Shown here in pieces: positions 6,555 to 14,051 of a stretch of 22,004 bases of DNA (within the stretch, counting starts at the first letter, position 1; the number at the start of each line of letters is the position of its first letter). The notes under the pieces were generated by a model that worked only from the letters and a program-made list of their open reading frames with translations, searched no databases and was not told where the DNA came from. Origin of the DNA: RUG754 sp045545455 (lineage in GTDB: Bacteria; Bacillota; Clostridia; Peptostreptococcales; Anaerovoracaceae); assembly GCA_045545455.1 (NCBI GenBank), contig JAZQAY010000109.1, forward strand, positions 1 through 22,004. Reading direction: 5' to 3'. A program made the translations under genes and the position numbers.

Positions 6555-7082
6555 TCACAGCCACTCAACTTCCCCGGTAGCTATATCATATACCGCCCCT
6601 TCTATGATGGCAGTCCCAACTTCAGGGTGTTCGTCAAACTCCGCCTTAAGCCTTGCTACAGCGTGCTCCACGTTTAAGCAGCAGGCTTTATACGGATCAC
6701 GTTCTTCACCGATCGCTTCAAGGATATCATCCGTAATATACTTGATGAATCCGTCACCGCCTCCGGTAAGAGCTGCTGTGACCGCACCGCAGCCGGTATG
6801 CCCCAGCACGATGATATGGTCGCAGTGCAGGTGTCCTGCAGCGTATTCGATGCTTCCAAGCTGATGTCTGTCCAGAACGTTTCCCGCTACTCGTATCACA
6901 AAGATATCTCCGATGGATGCATCAAATATTTCTTCAGGTATTACCCTGGAATCCGAGCAGCATACAACGATCGCAAAGGGATGCTGTCCGTTATCTGCAG
7001 TGTCCTTAAGCTTCAGCTTGTCAACTGTCTCTATGTATTTTTTGTTTCCGGCAAGCAGCCGGGAGCGGATATCGTTATTCAT
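6555..7082 (-). CDS. Beta-carbonic anhydrase
   Basis: 175 residues from the ATG of MNNDIRSRLL. A TTG three codons earlier has a better-spaced AGGA and is an alternative start. Zinc and active-site residues are all present: CCSDSRV gives C42, D44 and R46, and HTGCGA gives H95 and C98. GDIFVIRVAGN and SIEYAA between them are typical of beta-class enzymes, which hydrate CO2 to bicarbonate in the cytoplasm. The short length and the gene ending soon after the last helix fit the small clostridial clade. It starts 25 nt after the AAA ATPase and may be the last gene of that transcript, though it has no obvious link to the upstream cassette. Confidence 0.92.
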   Translation of the reverse strand: MNNDIRSRLLAGNKKYIETVDKLKLKDTADNGQHPFAIVVCCSDSRVIPEEIFDASIGDIFVIRVAGNVLDRHQLGSIEYAAGHLHCDHIIVLGHTGCGAVTAALTGGGDGFIKYITDDILEAIGEERDPYKACCLNVEHAVARLKAEFDEHPEVGTAIIEGAVYDIATGEVEWL

Positions 7083-7107
7083 ATCAAACAATTTGATCCT
7101 TTTAATA

Positions 7108-8019
7108 TTATCTCCCCTCAAACAGTTTCCTGTGCTTATCAAAGAACTCGAAGTATGTTCTGGTGTTCTCCAGTTCCCACCATTTCCTGCGTTCCACGGG
7201 TATGGTGTCCAGATCATAAATCGTTGTGAAGCTCTCCTCCATAGCTAGGATAAATGGCGAATGGGTCGCGATTATGAACTGGCATCCGCAGTAGTGTGCC
7301 TTTTCTTCTATGATTTTCTTAAGCTCCAGCTGAAGCTTCGGCGACAGGCTGTTTTCGGGCTCATCCAGGCAGTAAAGTGTATCATCCTTAAGACTGCTGT
7401 TAAAGTACTCCAGGGCGGTCTCGCCGTTTGAATTCAGTTTGACTTCTTCCCCTACGACTTGTCTGATGAACTGACGGCGTGATTTGGATCTGCTTCGTGC
7501 CATGACCTGGAGCCTCAGCGCTTCATAGTCATCCATACCTTGCATTTTAACAGTCTCGCCATGCTTGAGATCCATGTATCCGTCACGGGCTTTTTCGATG
7601 TTCTCAGCAATGTCTTCATTATTCGTCCTGACAGTCAGCATATAGTCGAAGATATCATCGCTCGATATGATCCTGCTTCCGTCAGGGATGCGCTGCATGA
7701 AGCCCTCCTCGTCATCGCACATGGAGTATTCACAGTGTTCAGCATAGGAATCAAAGAGCTCGCTGGAATTAAAAGGCGCTATTCGTTTAAGCTCAAGCTT
7801 CTTCGCTATAAGGTTGAGCAAAGTAGTTTTCCCGGACCCGTTCCCACCGTAGAAGATTGTGACAGGAGAAAAATATATGGTTTCAAGATCCTTTTCACTA
7901 AAGATGCGGCACGGATATATGTTATCGATATATCCGAATTCACCTCCGTTATATGCCATCCTCTGCTCTATGAGTCTGTCTTCTATTCCGATGGGCAGAC
8001 TAAACCAGTTTAAGTACAT
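7108..8019 (-). CDS. AAA family ATPase (ABC/OLD-like, COG3910 type)
   Basis: 303 residues. The Walker A motif GGNGSGKT is at 58-65. A long helical insert of about 110 residues is followed by a signature-like LNSNGETALEY at about 195-205, Walker B YCLDEPENSLSP at 216-227, and the switch histidine IIATHSPF at 250-257. Motif order and spacing are those of ABC-type ATPases used in SMC, RecF and OLD proteins. There is no TOPRIM nuclease domain: the protein ends about 50 residues after the switch His. Relatives are stand-alone predicted ATPases, several of them parts of phage-defence modules. It follows the NUDIX gene by 72 nt, with AAAGG before ATG, in the same direction as the helicase. Confidence 0.82.
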   Translation of the reverse strand: MYLNWFSLPIGIEDRLIEQRMAYNGGEFGYIDNIYPCRIFSEKDLETIYFSPVTIFYGGNGSGKTTLLNLIAKKLELKRIAPFNSSELFDSYAEHCEYSMCDDEEGFMQRIPDGSRIISSDDIFDYMLTVRTNNEDIAENIEKARDGYMDLKHGETVKMQGMDDYEALRLQVMARSRSKSRRQFIRQVVGEEVKLNSNGETALEYFNSSLKDDTLYCLDEPENSLSPKLQLELKKIIEEKAHYCGCQFIIATHSPFILAMEESFTTIYDLDTIPVERRKWWELENTRTYFEFFDKHRKLFEGR

Positions 8020-8091
8020 AAAGTATCGCCTTTCCCCTGTATTTATCCTAGGAGCTCTGCTCCCATCATCATATTCCTTAAATCATCGCTT

Positions 8092-8478
8092 TTATTGATT
8101 ATTTTCTATGGCATCGATCACTTCAACATCAGCCGGCAGCCACTTGACCTGCATCAGATCATTTAAGGGCAGCCACTTTGCAGCTTCATGCTCCAAAAGT
8201 GTCAGATGACCTTCTTTAACGCTGCACCAAAAACAATCCATCACTAGATGAAACTCCGGATAGTCATATTCTACAGTGGTTATGAACTTCTCTACTGTGA
8301 TCTCTGTGGCCAGTTCCTCACGGATCTCCCTTACAAGTGCTTCTTCAGGTGTCTCACCGGGTTCGATCTTTCCTCCAGGGAACTCCCACCAGTCTTTATA
8401 ATTGCCATAGCCACGCTGGGTGGCAAAGATCTCATCACCGCGTCTGATTATGGCAGCTACTACGTGTATGGTTTTCAT
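8092..8478 (-). CDS. NUDIX hydrolase (MutT / 8-oxo-dGTP diphosphatase-like)
   Basis: 128 residues. The complete Nudix box begins at G36 (PGGKIEPGET...REIREEL, ending about 58), with the catalytic Glu residues in REIREEL. The start MKTIHVVAAIIRRGDEIFATQRGYG and the WWEFPGGK lead-in are typical of MutT-type enzymes, which cleave damaged or non-canonical nucleoside triphosphates such as 8-oxo-dGTP to the monophosphate. Length matches the MutT group. It begins 9 nt after the helicase stop; AGGAG overlaps that gap, so translation is likely coupled to the helicase. This tight coupling suggests a joint role in nucleic-acid defence or repair rather than general housekeeping sanitisation. Confidence 0.9.
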   Translation of the reverse strand: MKTIHVVAAIIRRGDEIFATQRGYGNYKDWWEFPGGKIEPGETPEEALVREIREELATEITVEKFITTVEYDYPEFHLVMDCFWCSVKEGHLTLLEHEAAKWLPLNDLMQVKWLPADVEVIDAIENNQ

Positions 8479-8487
8479 ATATTCTCC

Positions 8488-11277
8488 TTAGTCCGGTAAT
8501 TTAAAGTCAAAGTAGATATCTTCAGGAGCTTCGTTCTCCATAGTATTTCTAAACAGATGTGCACCATTAGCTTTTTTTGAGCCTTCAATGTACTCCATCT
8601 TTCCCTGCCCTATGTAAGTGAACGGAAGCTGTATACCATCTTCGTTGTCCACTTTTCTAACGAAGATATGGACTGATTTGCTATTCTTCAGATTTTCAAG
8701 TTCTCTGTTGCTTACATTAGCAACAGTCTCCCACTGGAAAGTCTTCGGATCTAAATAACCATCAGCATACTTAAGTGTTTCCTTGGTTGCTTCACCCTTT
8801 ATTACTGTTACGTAGATATACACAACTCCATCATATATCTTAGTTCCAAGCATTATATCCTTCGGGTTATTCAATAGCAGCTGCTGTACCTGCTCCTTCT
8901 TGTATGTTCTCCAGAGATGGAACAGTTCTCCCTCTTTCATATCTCCGAAATCGATATCATACTTGCCTAAGCCATATTCAGTAAGGTCTCTTAAATACTC
9001 ATCGAGCTCTGCGGTAAGGTTAACGTTATCAAGTGTAAGCTCATTATCAATCTGAGCGAAGTATCCATTATGGATCATATAATGAATTGCATGATCAAGA
9101 GCTGCCTTCGAATAATGATTTATATTTATTTTCGCATACTCTTCAATCTCACTATACTTCCTGCTACCAGCACCATTTAAAATGCTATTAACAATAACAT
9201 ATTCATAAGGCCTTACCAGCGGAAGCATATCTGATAAGTAATTGATGAATGCAACCTGCCTATCGTCGAATGAAGGAACGTTTTCCTCATCTATAGCCTT
9301 CAGGAAGCCATAATATGAGAAGTTCTTCTTACTACCGATCTTTGATTGCATAAACTTAATCAAATCCGGTGCAAAGTCGTTATTCAAAAAGTCTACATGT
9401 GCTGGATATCTTTCAGCGCTTATGTACTTTTTAAAGTTTTTATAGTCCTGTGCTAAATACTTTTTAGTATTGAAATTCTCTTTGTCTATGAAAGATAATA
9501 TTTCCTTTTGGCTCAGCTCATCTATGTTGATTTCTACACCGTATTTTTGTAATCCGAGACTCTTGAAATCATCTTTGATGAGCTCTGCTACAAGCTGCTT
9601 TTCAACTACGAAATTCTCTGCTAAGCTACCGAGCGCAAATGCAATCTGTACGCTCCTCTTGTAGTCATTACCGATAAAGTCTAATACAGTTACAAACTTC
9701 TTGCCTTCATATGTTCTAAGACCTCTCCCGAGTTGCTGAATAAATATAGTCTGGGAGTCAGTTGGCCTTAAGAAGAGAACCATGTTGACCCCAGGGATAT
9801 CTACACCTTCATTTAGAATATCTACTGTAAAAAGAATCTCAAGATCAGCATTATCATCCTGTAAATCCTTATATGCTCTTACTCGCTCACCCACAGAATT
9901 ACCGCCTGTGAGATATCTGGTGTTATAGTAATCCGACATAGCATCAGCCATTCTTCTAGCATGAGAAATATCTCTACAGAACGCTAACGCTTTTAGCTTC
10001 TGTCCCGGTATCCTATGCTGCTCTATCATCTTGTAGATGAAATCGCAGTGATTCTCATCAGAGAACTTTTCAATGAACTTATGGCCTTTTGTTTCATTAA
10101 TTCCATACTCTATAAGCTCATCTCTAATTCCATAGTATTTGAAAGGAACTACAAGTCCGTTTATAATGGCGTCTCTTAATCTAAGCTCGTATGGAACATT
10201 CTCATCGAATAATCCAAACACGTCCTCCTGGTCCATACGTTCAGGAGTAGCAGTAATTCCAAGAAGAAACTCAGGCTCAAAGTAATCTATAACCTTCTTA
10301 TATGTCTCTGCCGTCGCATGGTGGCACTCATCAATGATGATATAGTCGAAAGCATGCTTGTCAAAAAGTTCTAACGAGCCAGCCATGGAAATATTTGTTG
10401 AGAATACGAAATCAGCATCAGACTCTTTATAGTCTCCGGTATATAAGCCATATGATCTGTCGGATCCAAATACTTTACTGAAAGTCTCATATGACTTCAT
10501 AAGAATGGAACCCTCATGAGCGATGTATAAGAGTCTCTGAGGATTGAAATTCTGAGCATCAAAAGCAGCAAGATAGGTCTTACCTGATCCTGCTGCAGCA
10601 ACTATTAAAGCTTTGGTTGCACCGGTAACTCTAATTCTGTTCAGTTCCTTAAGAGCCTTTCTCTGCATATAGTTTGGCTTGATCTCAGAGTTTGCGATCT
10701 CATAGTCCATATCCCATCTTTCAATGGAATAGTAGAGTTTAGTTCTGTATTCGCTTATGAGATCCTTGGTGAGAGTTTCAGTTTTATTCCAAAGCGCCAT
10801 AAACTCATCACATGCTTCTGCATAAGTCCGAGAATCATTTTCATCGATAATAGAAACATCCCACTCTATGTTCTTTAGAAGAGCATATATAGTTATATTG
10901 GAAGAACCGACTAGTAGCTCATTATGATCTTCGAATTCGAAGAGATATCCCTTGCTATGAAAACCTACAACGTTTCCATATTTATCTACGAAGCATTCTT
11001 TATCAAGATGACATTCGAATGAATTCGGATATCTGGTCTGAAGATCATAAAAGAAGCTCAGAGATTCTATATCAGTGAAGTTCTGATAAGTAGACGTGAT
11101 GACTCTCCCTTTCGCTCCGCGTGCAAGCGCAGCCTCAATATTCGGCGCAAGCAAACGAAGGCCAGGCTTCTTTATAAAGCTGACCGAAAAAGCGAAAGAC
11201 TTACATGTATCTATATTTCGCTTAAGTTTATCTATGAACTTTTCTTCTGTATAGTTTGTATAGAAGTTGGTTTGCAT
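8488..11277 (-). CDS. PLD-like nuclease / SF2 helicase / DUF3427 protein
   Basis: 929 residues. Residues about 1-165 form a phospholipase-D-like domain with HSK at 107-109 and GSSN about 15 residues later, the HxK...GSxN signature of PLD nucleases. The superfamily-2 helicase core follows: Walker A AAGSGKT 228-234, DECH 316-319 (motif II), ITATPE 341-346 (motif III), LNEGVDIPG at about 488-496 (motif V) and QQLGRGLR 514-521 (motif VI). The remaining 400 residues match the expected place of DUF3427. The same architecture is found in restriction-like proteins that couple DNA translocation to cutting. The gene is visibly richer in A+T than those around it, suggesting transfer. No good Shine-Dalgarno lies before the ATG. 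It is first in the run with NUDIX and AAA ATPase genes. Confidence 0.88.
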   Translation of the reverse strand: MQTNFYTNYTEEKFIDKLKRNIDTCKSFAFSVSFIKKPGLRLLAPNIEAALARGAKGRVITSTYQNFTDIESLSFFYDLQTRYPNSFECHLDKECFVDKYGNVVGFHSKGYLFEFEDHNELLVGSSNITIYALLKNIEWDVSIIDENDSRTYAEACDEFMALWNKTETLTKDLISEYRTKLYYSIERWDMDYEIANSEIKPNYMQRKALKELNRIRVTGATKALIVAAAGSGKTYLAAFDAQNFNPQRLLYIAHEGSILMKSYETFSKVFGSDRSYGLYTGDYKESDADFVFSTNISMAGSLELFDKHAFDYIIIDECHHATAETYKKVIDYFEPEFLLGITATPERMDQEDVFGLFDENVPYELRLRDAIINGLVVPFKYYGIRDELIEYGINETKGHKFIEKFSDENHCDFIYKMIEQHRIPGQKLKALAFCRDISHARRMADAMSDYYNTRYLTGGNSVGERVRAYKDLQDDNADLEILFTVDILNEGVDIPGVNMVLFLRPTDSQTIFIQQLGRGLRTYEGKKFVTVLDFIGNDYKRSVQIAFALGSLAENFVVEKQLVAELIKDDFKSLGLQKYGVEINIDELSQKEILSFIDKENFNTKKYLAQDYKNFKKYISAERYPAHVDFLNNDFAPDLIKFMQSKIGSKKNFSYYGFLKAIDEENVPSFDDRQVAFINYLSDMLPLVRPYEYVIVNSILNGAGSRKYSEIEEYAKININHYSKAALDHAIHYMIHNGYFAQIDNELTLDNVNLTAELDEYLRDLTEYGLGKYDIDFGDMKEGELFHLWRTYKKEQVQQLLLNNPKDIMLGTKIYDGVVYIYVTVIKGEATKETLKYADGYLDPKTFQWETVANVSNRELENLKNSKSVHIFVRKVDNEDGIQLPFTYIGQGKMEYIEGSKKANGAHLFRNTMENEAPEDIYFDFKLPD

Positions 11278-11338
11278 GATAACTGATAATTATATTTTCA
11301 AAATGAGTATCTGAACACATTTACATATAGCCGTAAAG

Positions 11339-11367
11339 ATTATACCATTCCAAACAGCTAGTTACAA
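11339..11367 (-). promoter_or_regulatory. Promoter of the helicase-NUDIX-ATPase run
   Basis: On the minus strand TTGTAA (complement of 11362-11367) is 17 nt from TATAAT (complement of 11339-11344), with about 60 nt to the ATG. The leader is AT-rich and lacks a purine-rich ribosome binding site. Confidence 0.6.
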
Positions 11368-11372
11368 TAACT

Positions 11373-11480
11373 TCAATTCCCCATCTTCACCAGTTTCCTG
11401 AGTATAAGTACCGGTAAGAGTAATATGAATCCGTCTATGATCATCGTCCATTTAATTGCAAATCTTATAGTGTCCGACAT
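11373..11480 (-). CDS. Small single-span membrane protein, 35 aa
   Basis: The ATG of MSDTIRFAIKW is preceded by a perfect AGGAGGT seven nucleotides upstream, the best site in the window, so this short frame is very likely translated. The frame is open further up, but without another site. The product has a charged start, one hydrophobic helix (MIIDGFILLLPVLILR, about residues 13-29) and a basic end (KLVKMGN). It resembles no family I know. Short one-helix proteins of this kind may be type-I-toxin-like or accessory membrane peptides; nothing here decides between them. It lies 27 nt from the terminator of the gene at 11627, so it may have its own promoter in 11481-11570. Confidence 0.6.
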   Translation of the reverse strand: MSDTIRFAIKWTMIIDGFILLLPVLILRKLVKMGN

Positions 11481-11570
11481 TTCGGTACCTCCTTTATATC
11501 TGCGCCATCCCGGTCCTTCTGACACTGCCATTATCCCATACAGCAAGGGTGGTTTTCGGGACTCGAACAT

Positions 11571-11603
11571 ATAAAAAGACAGACATATCAGTATGTCTGT
11601 CTT
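11571..11603 (-). terminator. Terminator of the gene at 11627-12058
   Basis: 12-bp perfect stem AAGACAGACATA/TATGTCTGTCTT (11576-11587, 11592-11603) with loop TCAG. On the minus strand it runs straight into five T. It lies 24 nt after the stop codon. Confidence 0.88.
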
Positions 11604-11626
11604 GGTTAAACGTATTTCAGGTGTTT

Positions 11627-12058
11627 CTATTCTTCCTCTTCAAAGTCCTCGTCTGTGATGAGCGTCATAGGGACATATTCAGTAAAGGGCACCATGGCTT
11701 TGATATCATCGAAGAGATCGTAGTACCAGTCGCCGAAGAGAAGCGTCTTTTCTTTTTTCCTTGTTTTATCGTTGTAGGTTATCTGGAACTCCGCCTCATT
11801 CATGTCAGTGATCTGAACGTCCGGCCTGCACGCCAGCACCTCTTCTATCTCAAAGGCTATAGCGTCGAACTGCTCCTGGAACTCCGGAGTGTCGCTGGTG
11901 TACTTCCACTTCCTGGCTACGTCATCATCGGTCCCCGGGTACGGTTTGCTCTCATATGCGATGGATCCGGGAGTGATGGTGATCTTCTCATCGAAGTAAA
12001 ACTCCATCGGTACGTATCCCGATCTGCCTTTGATAACTATTTTAGTGATATCTTTCAT
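11627..12058 (-). CDS. Hypothetical protein, acidic, 143 aa
   Basis: Site GGGAGGATC before ATG. The product is soluble, with alternating hydrophobic residues at the start (ITKIVIKGRSGYVPMEFYFD) suggesting beta strands, several Trp and Tyr, and a very acidic end (TDEDFEEEE). No signal peptide, membrane helix or cofactor motif is visible. The middle has a likely helix (PEFQEQFDAIAFEIEEVL). I do not recognise the family. It is followed by a strong terminator, and it begins 84 nt after the gene at 12143-12421, so the two may share a transcript. Confidence 0.7.
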   Translation of the reverse strand: MKDITKIVIKGRSGYVPMEFYFDEKITITPGSIAYESKPYPGTDDDVARKWKYTSDTPEFQEQFDAIAFEIEEVLACRPDVQITDMNEAEFQITYNDKTRKKEKTLLFGDWYYDLFDDIKAMVPFTEYVPMTLITDEDFEEEE

Positions 12059-12142
12059 TATTGATCCTCCCTTGTTCCAGGCGTTTCCTGAGATCCGCTG
12101 ATTGGCGGCAACCCTGCCTGTGATATTCGCAGACGGGTGTGC

Positions 12143-12421
12143 CTAAAGCGAACAAAGTTCCTTTGCTCTTTCAAGGTCGCTCTTTTTCACGTAGATCTTA
12201 TAGACGTATTTGACGTTATCGCCGTAGTATGAGGATGGTGCGCTGGACATGGTAGAACTCATTCCCTGTGCGTAGTGGATGTTCTTTCTGAACGCAGAGA
12301 CGTTCTGCTTGGTATTCATCTCATACTCGATGCCGTTAGCTTCAAGCGTCGACCATACCTTGGCCGCCGCTTCCTGATTCACATCTACGAAGAGTTCCGC
12401 TCTGTTAAATATTGTAATCAT
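12143..12421 (-). CDS. Small hypothetical protein, 92 aa (weakly DUF2007-like)
   Basis: Start at MITIFNRAELF, with AAGGAGGCC upstream; the frame is open higher up but without a site. Residues 1-40 (ITIFNRAELFVD...AKVWSTLEANGIEYEM) have the beta-helix-beta pattern of DUF2007-type putative signalling or ferredoxin-fold domains, in which a short strand is followed by an Ala/Leu helix and 'L...GI-x-Y'. A Ser/Tyr-rich segment (SSTMSSAPSSYYGDN) at about 55-70 precedes a last strand and helix (YKIYVKKSDLERAKELC). The resemblance is weak and the role unknown. It lies between two other small unknown genes on the same strand. Confidence 0.65.
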   Translation of the reverse strand: MITIFNRAELFVDVNQEAAAKVWSTLEANGIEYEMNTKQNVSAFRKNIHYAQGMSSTMSSAPSSYYGDNVKYVYKIYVKKSDLERAKELCSL

Positions 12422-12532
12422 CTTTCCATGGCCTCCTTTAGTATCTCTATACTCAACGCCAACTGATAATATGATTTTACCATAGTGCGGTGGAGAATAC
12501 AAATGGGGAGTGTGCGAGGGCTTGTACTATGA

Positions 12533-12796
12533 TCAGTCGCTGTTCCTGATTTCTTCGAAGAATGCCTCTCTCTGCCGAGTGCTTTCACCAATGATCTTGC
12601 AAAGCTGCTCTACAGACATGTTGTCGAAGCGATCTTTTTCGATCTGCCATTTTTTGCAGATGAATTCATCAAGGGCGTCGATGTCATAGCCCATGACCTT
12701 GCACATGCTCCTGTGAGTGAAGATGTTTTCTATGAATTCAGCGATGATATATACGAACTTGTCGTATTCAAGCCCTTCATTTTCTTTACTATTCAT
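12533..12796 (-). CDS. Hypothetical protein, 87 aa
   Basis: AGGAGA lies before ATG. The product is small, helical and charged (MNSKENEGLEYDKFVYIIAE...), with two Cys (one in RSMCKVMGYD, one in EQLCKII) and no membrane helix or known motif. I do not recognise it. It is transcribed away from hicB. A -10 like TATAAT (complement of 12826-12831) lies 30 nt before the start but without a good -35, so the 176-bp space to hicB probably holds two divergent promoters. Confidence 0.65.
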   Translation of the reverse strand: MNSKENEGLEYDKFVYIIAEFIENIFTHRSMCKVMGYDIDALDEFICKKWQIEKDRFDNMSVEQLCKIIGESTRQREAFFEEIRNSD

Positions 12797-12903
12797 ATTT
12801 GTCTCCTTTCTTTAGTTCTTATTTAATTATATGAATTCCGGAAAAGGAAATTTTGTTTTCAATGTATTTTTTAGAGTTTTTTGATATTTTTTGCATTCAC
12901 AAG

Positions 12904-12958
12904 TTGATTAATGCGCATTTATGCGTATAATAAAGAAGAGGTCTCAAATGAGACTGAT
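12904..12958 (+). promoter_or_regulatory. hicB promoter with dyad between -35 and -10, and leader inverted repeats
   Basis: TTGATT (12904-12909), 16 nt, TATAAT (12926-12931). The spacer holds CGCAT-TT-ATGCG, an inverted repeat lying between the two promoter elements, as expected for an autoregulatory operator. The leader then has GGTCTCAAATGAGACT, a second dyad, and CTGATCAG next to AGGAGG, which is 8 nt before the ATG. AGACTGAT (12951-12958) equals the half-site of the 14 kb array. Confidence 0.6.
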
Positions 12959-12972
12959 CAGGAGGTGCTGAT

Positions 12973-13368
12973 ATGAAAACGATTTATCCTATTGTACTTA
13001 CACTCGGGTCTGACTTCGGATATGTGGTCTACGTCCCGGATTTTGAGATAAATACTGAAGGAAAAGACCTGAACGATGCACTATTCATGGCAAACGATGC
13101 TATCTGTATGATGGGAAATGATATGGAAGACGACGGTAAGGCTTTACCTTTACCTTCAAGACCCGAGAATGTCAGTCTTGCTGTGAACGAGACATTGGCG
13201 CTTGTTGAAGTTGACTTTGATGATTATCGCAGAAAGCATGACACCAGAACTGTTCGAAAGAACTGCACCATCCCCGGCTGGCTGAATGAAGCCGCATCCA
13301 AGGCAGGCCTGAATTTCTCCAAAGTTCTGCAGGACGGTCTGATCAAAGCTCTTGGGATCACGCTGTGA
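12973..13368 (+). CDS. hicB: HicB-family antitoxin-like protein (no HicA seen)
   Basis: 131 residues, with AGGAGG 8 nt before ATG. Residues 1-70 are the HicB RNase-H-like domain: YPIVLTLGSDFGYVVYVPDF, INTEGKDLNDALFMANDAI and MEDDGKALPLPS are near-consensus. The last 45 residues (WLNEAASKAGLNFSKVLQDGL) form the ribbon-helix-helix or helix-turn-helix DNA-binding end seen in longer HicB proteins. In complete systems HicB blocks the mRNA interferase HicA, a 60-80 residue double-stranded-RNA-binding-fold protein usually encoded just upstream. The 176 bp upstream cannot encode it, and downstream is a terminator followed by a convergent gene, so this is a solitary member, probably acting as an autoregulated DNA-binding protein. 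Confidence 0.88.
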   Translation: MKTIYPIVLTLGSDFGYVVYVPDFEINTEGKDLNDALFMANDAICMMGNDMEDDGKALPLPSRPENVSLAVNETLALVEVDFDDYRRKHDTRTVRKNCTIPGWLNEAASKAGLNFSKVLQDGLIKALGITL

Positions 13369-13393
13369 ATTTATATTTAACATCTATAAAAAT

Positions 13394-13436
13394 AACAGCC
13401 TGAATGGCATATTTTGCTGTTCAGGCTGTTTTCTTT
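13394..13436. terminator. Bidirectional terminator between hicB and the nim-like gene (repeat-family copy)
   Basis: 11-bp perfect stem AACAGCCTGAA/TTCAGGCTGTT (13394-13404, 13420-13430) with a 15-nt loop that includes TGGCATATTTTGC. It lies 25 nt after hicB, and its T-rich end overlaps the stop of the convergent nim-like gene. The same stem and loop occur at 21594-21630 and, eroded, at 18788-18824. Confidence 0.75.
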
Positions 13437-13917
13437 ACATATGTTTCGGCAGCTTGCGCTTGCCCGTCATTTCTTCCACTTTGAGGCAGTAGACCAAAGT
13501 CCTCGGCATGGCTGCCGGGTTGAAGTAGGCCTTCATTCCCGGGTGATAGTGGTCCATGAGTTTCTCAAGCGCTGCGAACTTCTCGTCCTCTCCCAGAATG
13601 TGGATGGTTCCCTTTCCCATGACGCTCTCATAGTAGTATGTGCAGTATCCCTTGCTCTCATCGTAGCTGAGCTCATGCCTGGTATCCATCTCAAAGGATG
13701 CTTTGCCGCCCTCTTTAAGAAGGTCGGTTTTGTGCCCTTCGAGGGCGCTGTGAAAGTAGAGCGTGACCTTGCCCTCTTCATCCTGATCCATACCGAAGTT
13801 AAGAGGAAGCACGTAGGCGTACCCGCCGTCTATCAGGCCAAGCCTGCATATATCGCAGCTCTTGATCACGTCAACGATCTCATTATATTCAGTTATCTCT
13901 CTGTCTTTTCTTCTCAT
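13435..13917 (-). CDS. NimA-like pyridoxamine-5'-phosphate-oxidase-fold flavoprotein
   Basis: 160 residues from the ATG of MRRKDREI, chosen because AGGGTG lies 6 nt before it and because the family begins this way; an ATG 45 nt upstream has no site. MRRKDREITEYNEIVDVIKSCDICRLGL, YVLPLNFG, LYFHSALEGHK and ASFEMD are the hallmarks of the Nim/PNPOx-like split-barrel family, which binds FMN or haem. Members include 5-nitroimidazole reductases, but most are uncharacterised, and resistance should not be assumed. The gene converges with hicB on a shared terminator. Its promoter (13974-14002) abuts the 52-bp dyad array. Confidence 0.88.
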   Translation of the reverse strand: MRRKDREITEYNEIVDVIKSCDICRLGLIDGGYAYVLPLNFGMDQDEEGKVTLYFHSALEGHKTDLLKEGGKASFEMDTRHELSYDESKGYCTYYYESVMGKGTIHILGEDEKFAALEKLMDHYHPGMKAYFNPAAMPRTLVYCLKVEEMTGKRKLPKHM

Positions 13918-13973
13918 GGCGGTCACCCTTGTAAATTGGTTCTTTTTTAACCTGATACTCATTTCGTGATTTG

Positions 13974-14002
13974 ATTATACCGCTTCACGCTTTAACAGTC
14001 TA
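13974..14002 (-). promoter_or_regulatory. Promoter of the nim-like gene, -35 overlapping an array half-site
   Basis: On the minus strand TAGACT (complement of 13997-14002) is 17 nt from TATAAT (complement of 13974-13979), with about 57 nt to the chosen ATG. CAGTCT at 13996-14001 covers the -35 and equals the core of the repeated half-site that starts 50 bp further upstream. Confidence 0.55.
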
Positions 14003-14051
14003 CTTGTCCGGATGAGATTTTTTGCGTTTGAATGTGGCTCTCGGAGGTGTT

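Noticed and set aside
11555..11571. tRNA 3' end or attachment site suggested by TTCGAGTCCC on the minus strand
   Set aside because: Only a T-loop-like decamer is present. There is no acceptor stem, anticodon arm or CCA, and a terminator hairpin occupies the place of the tRNA body.
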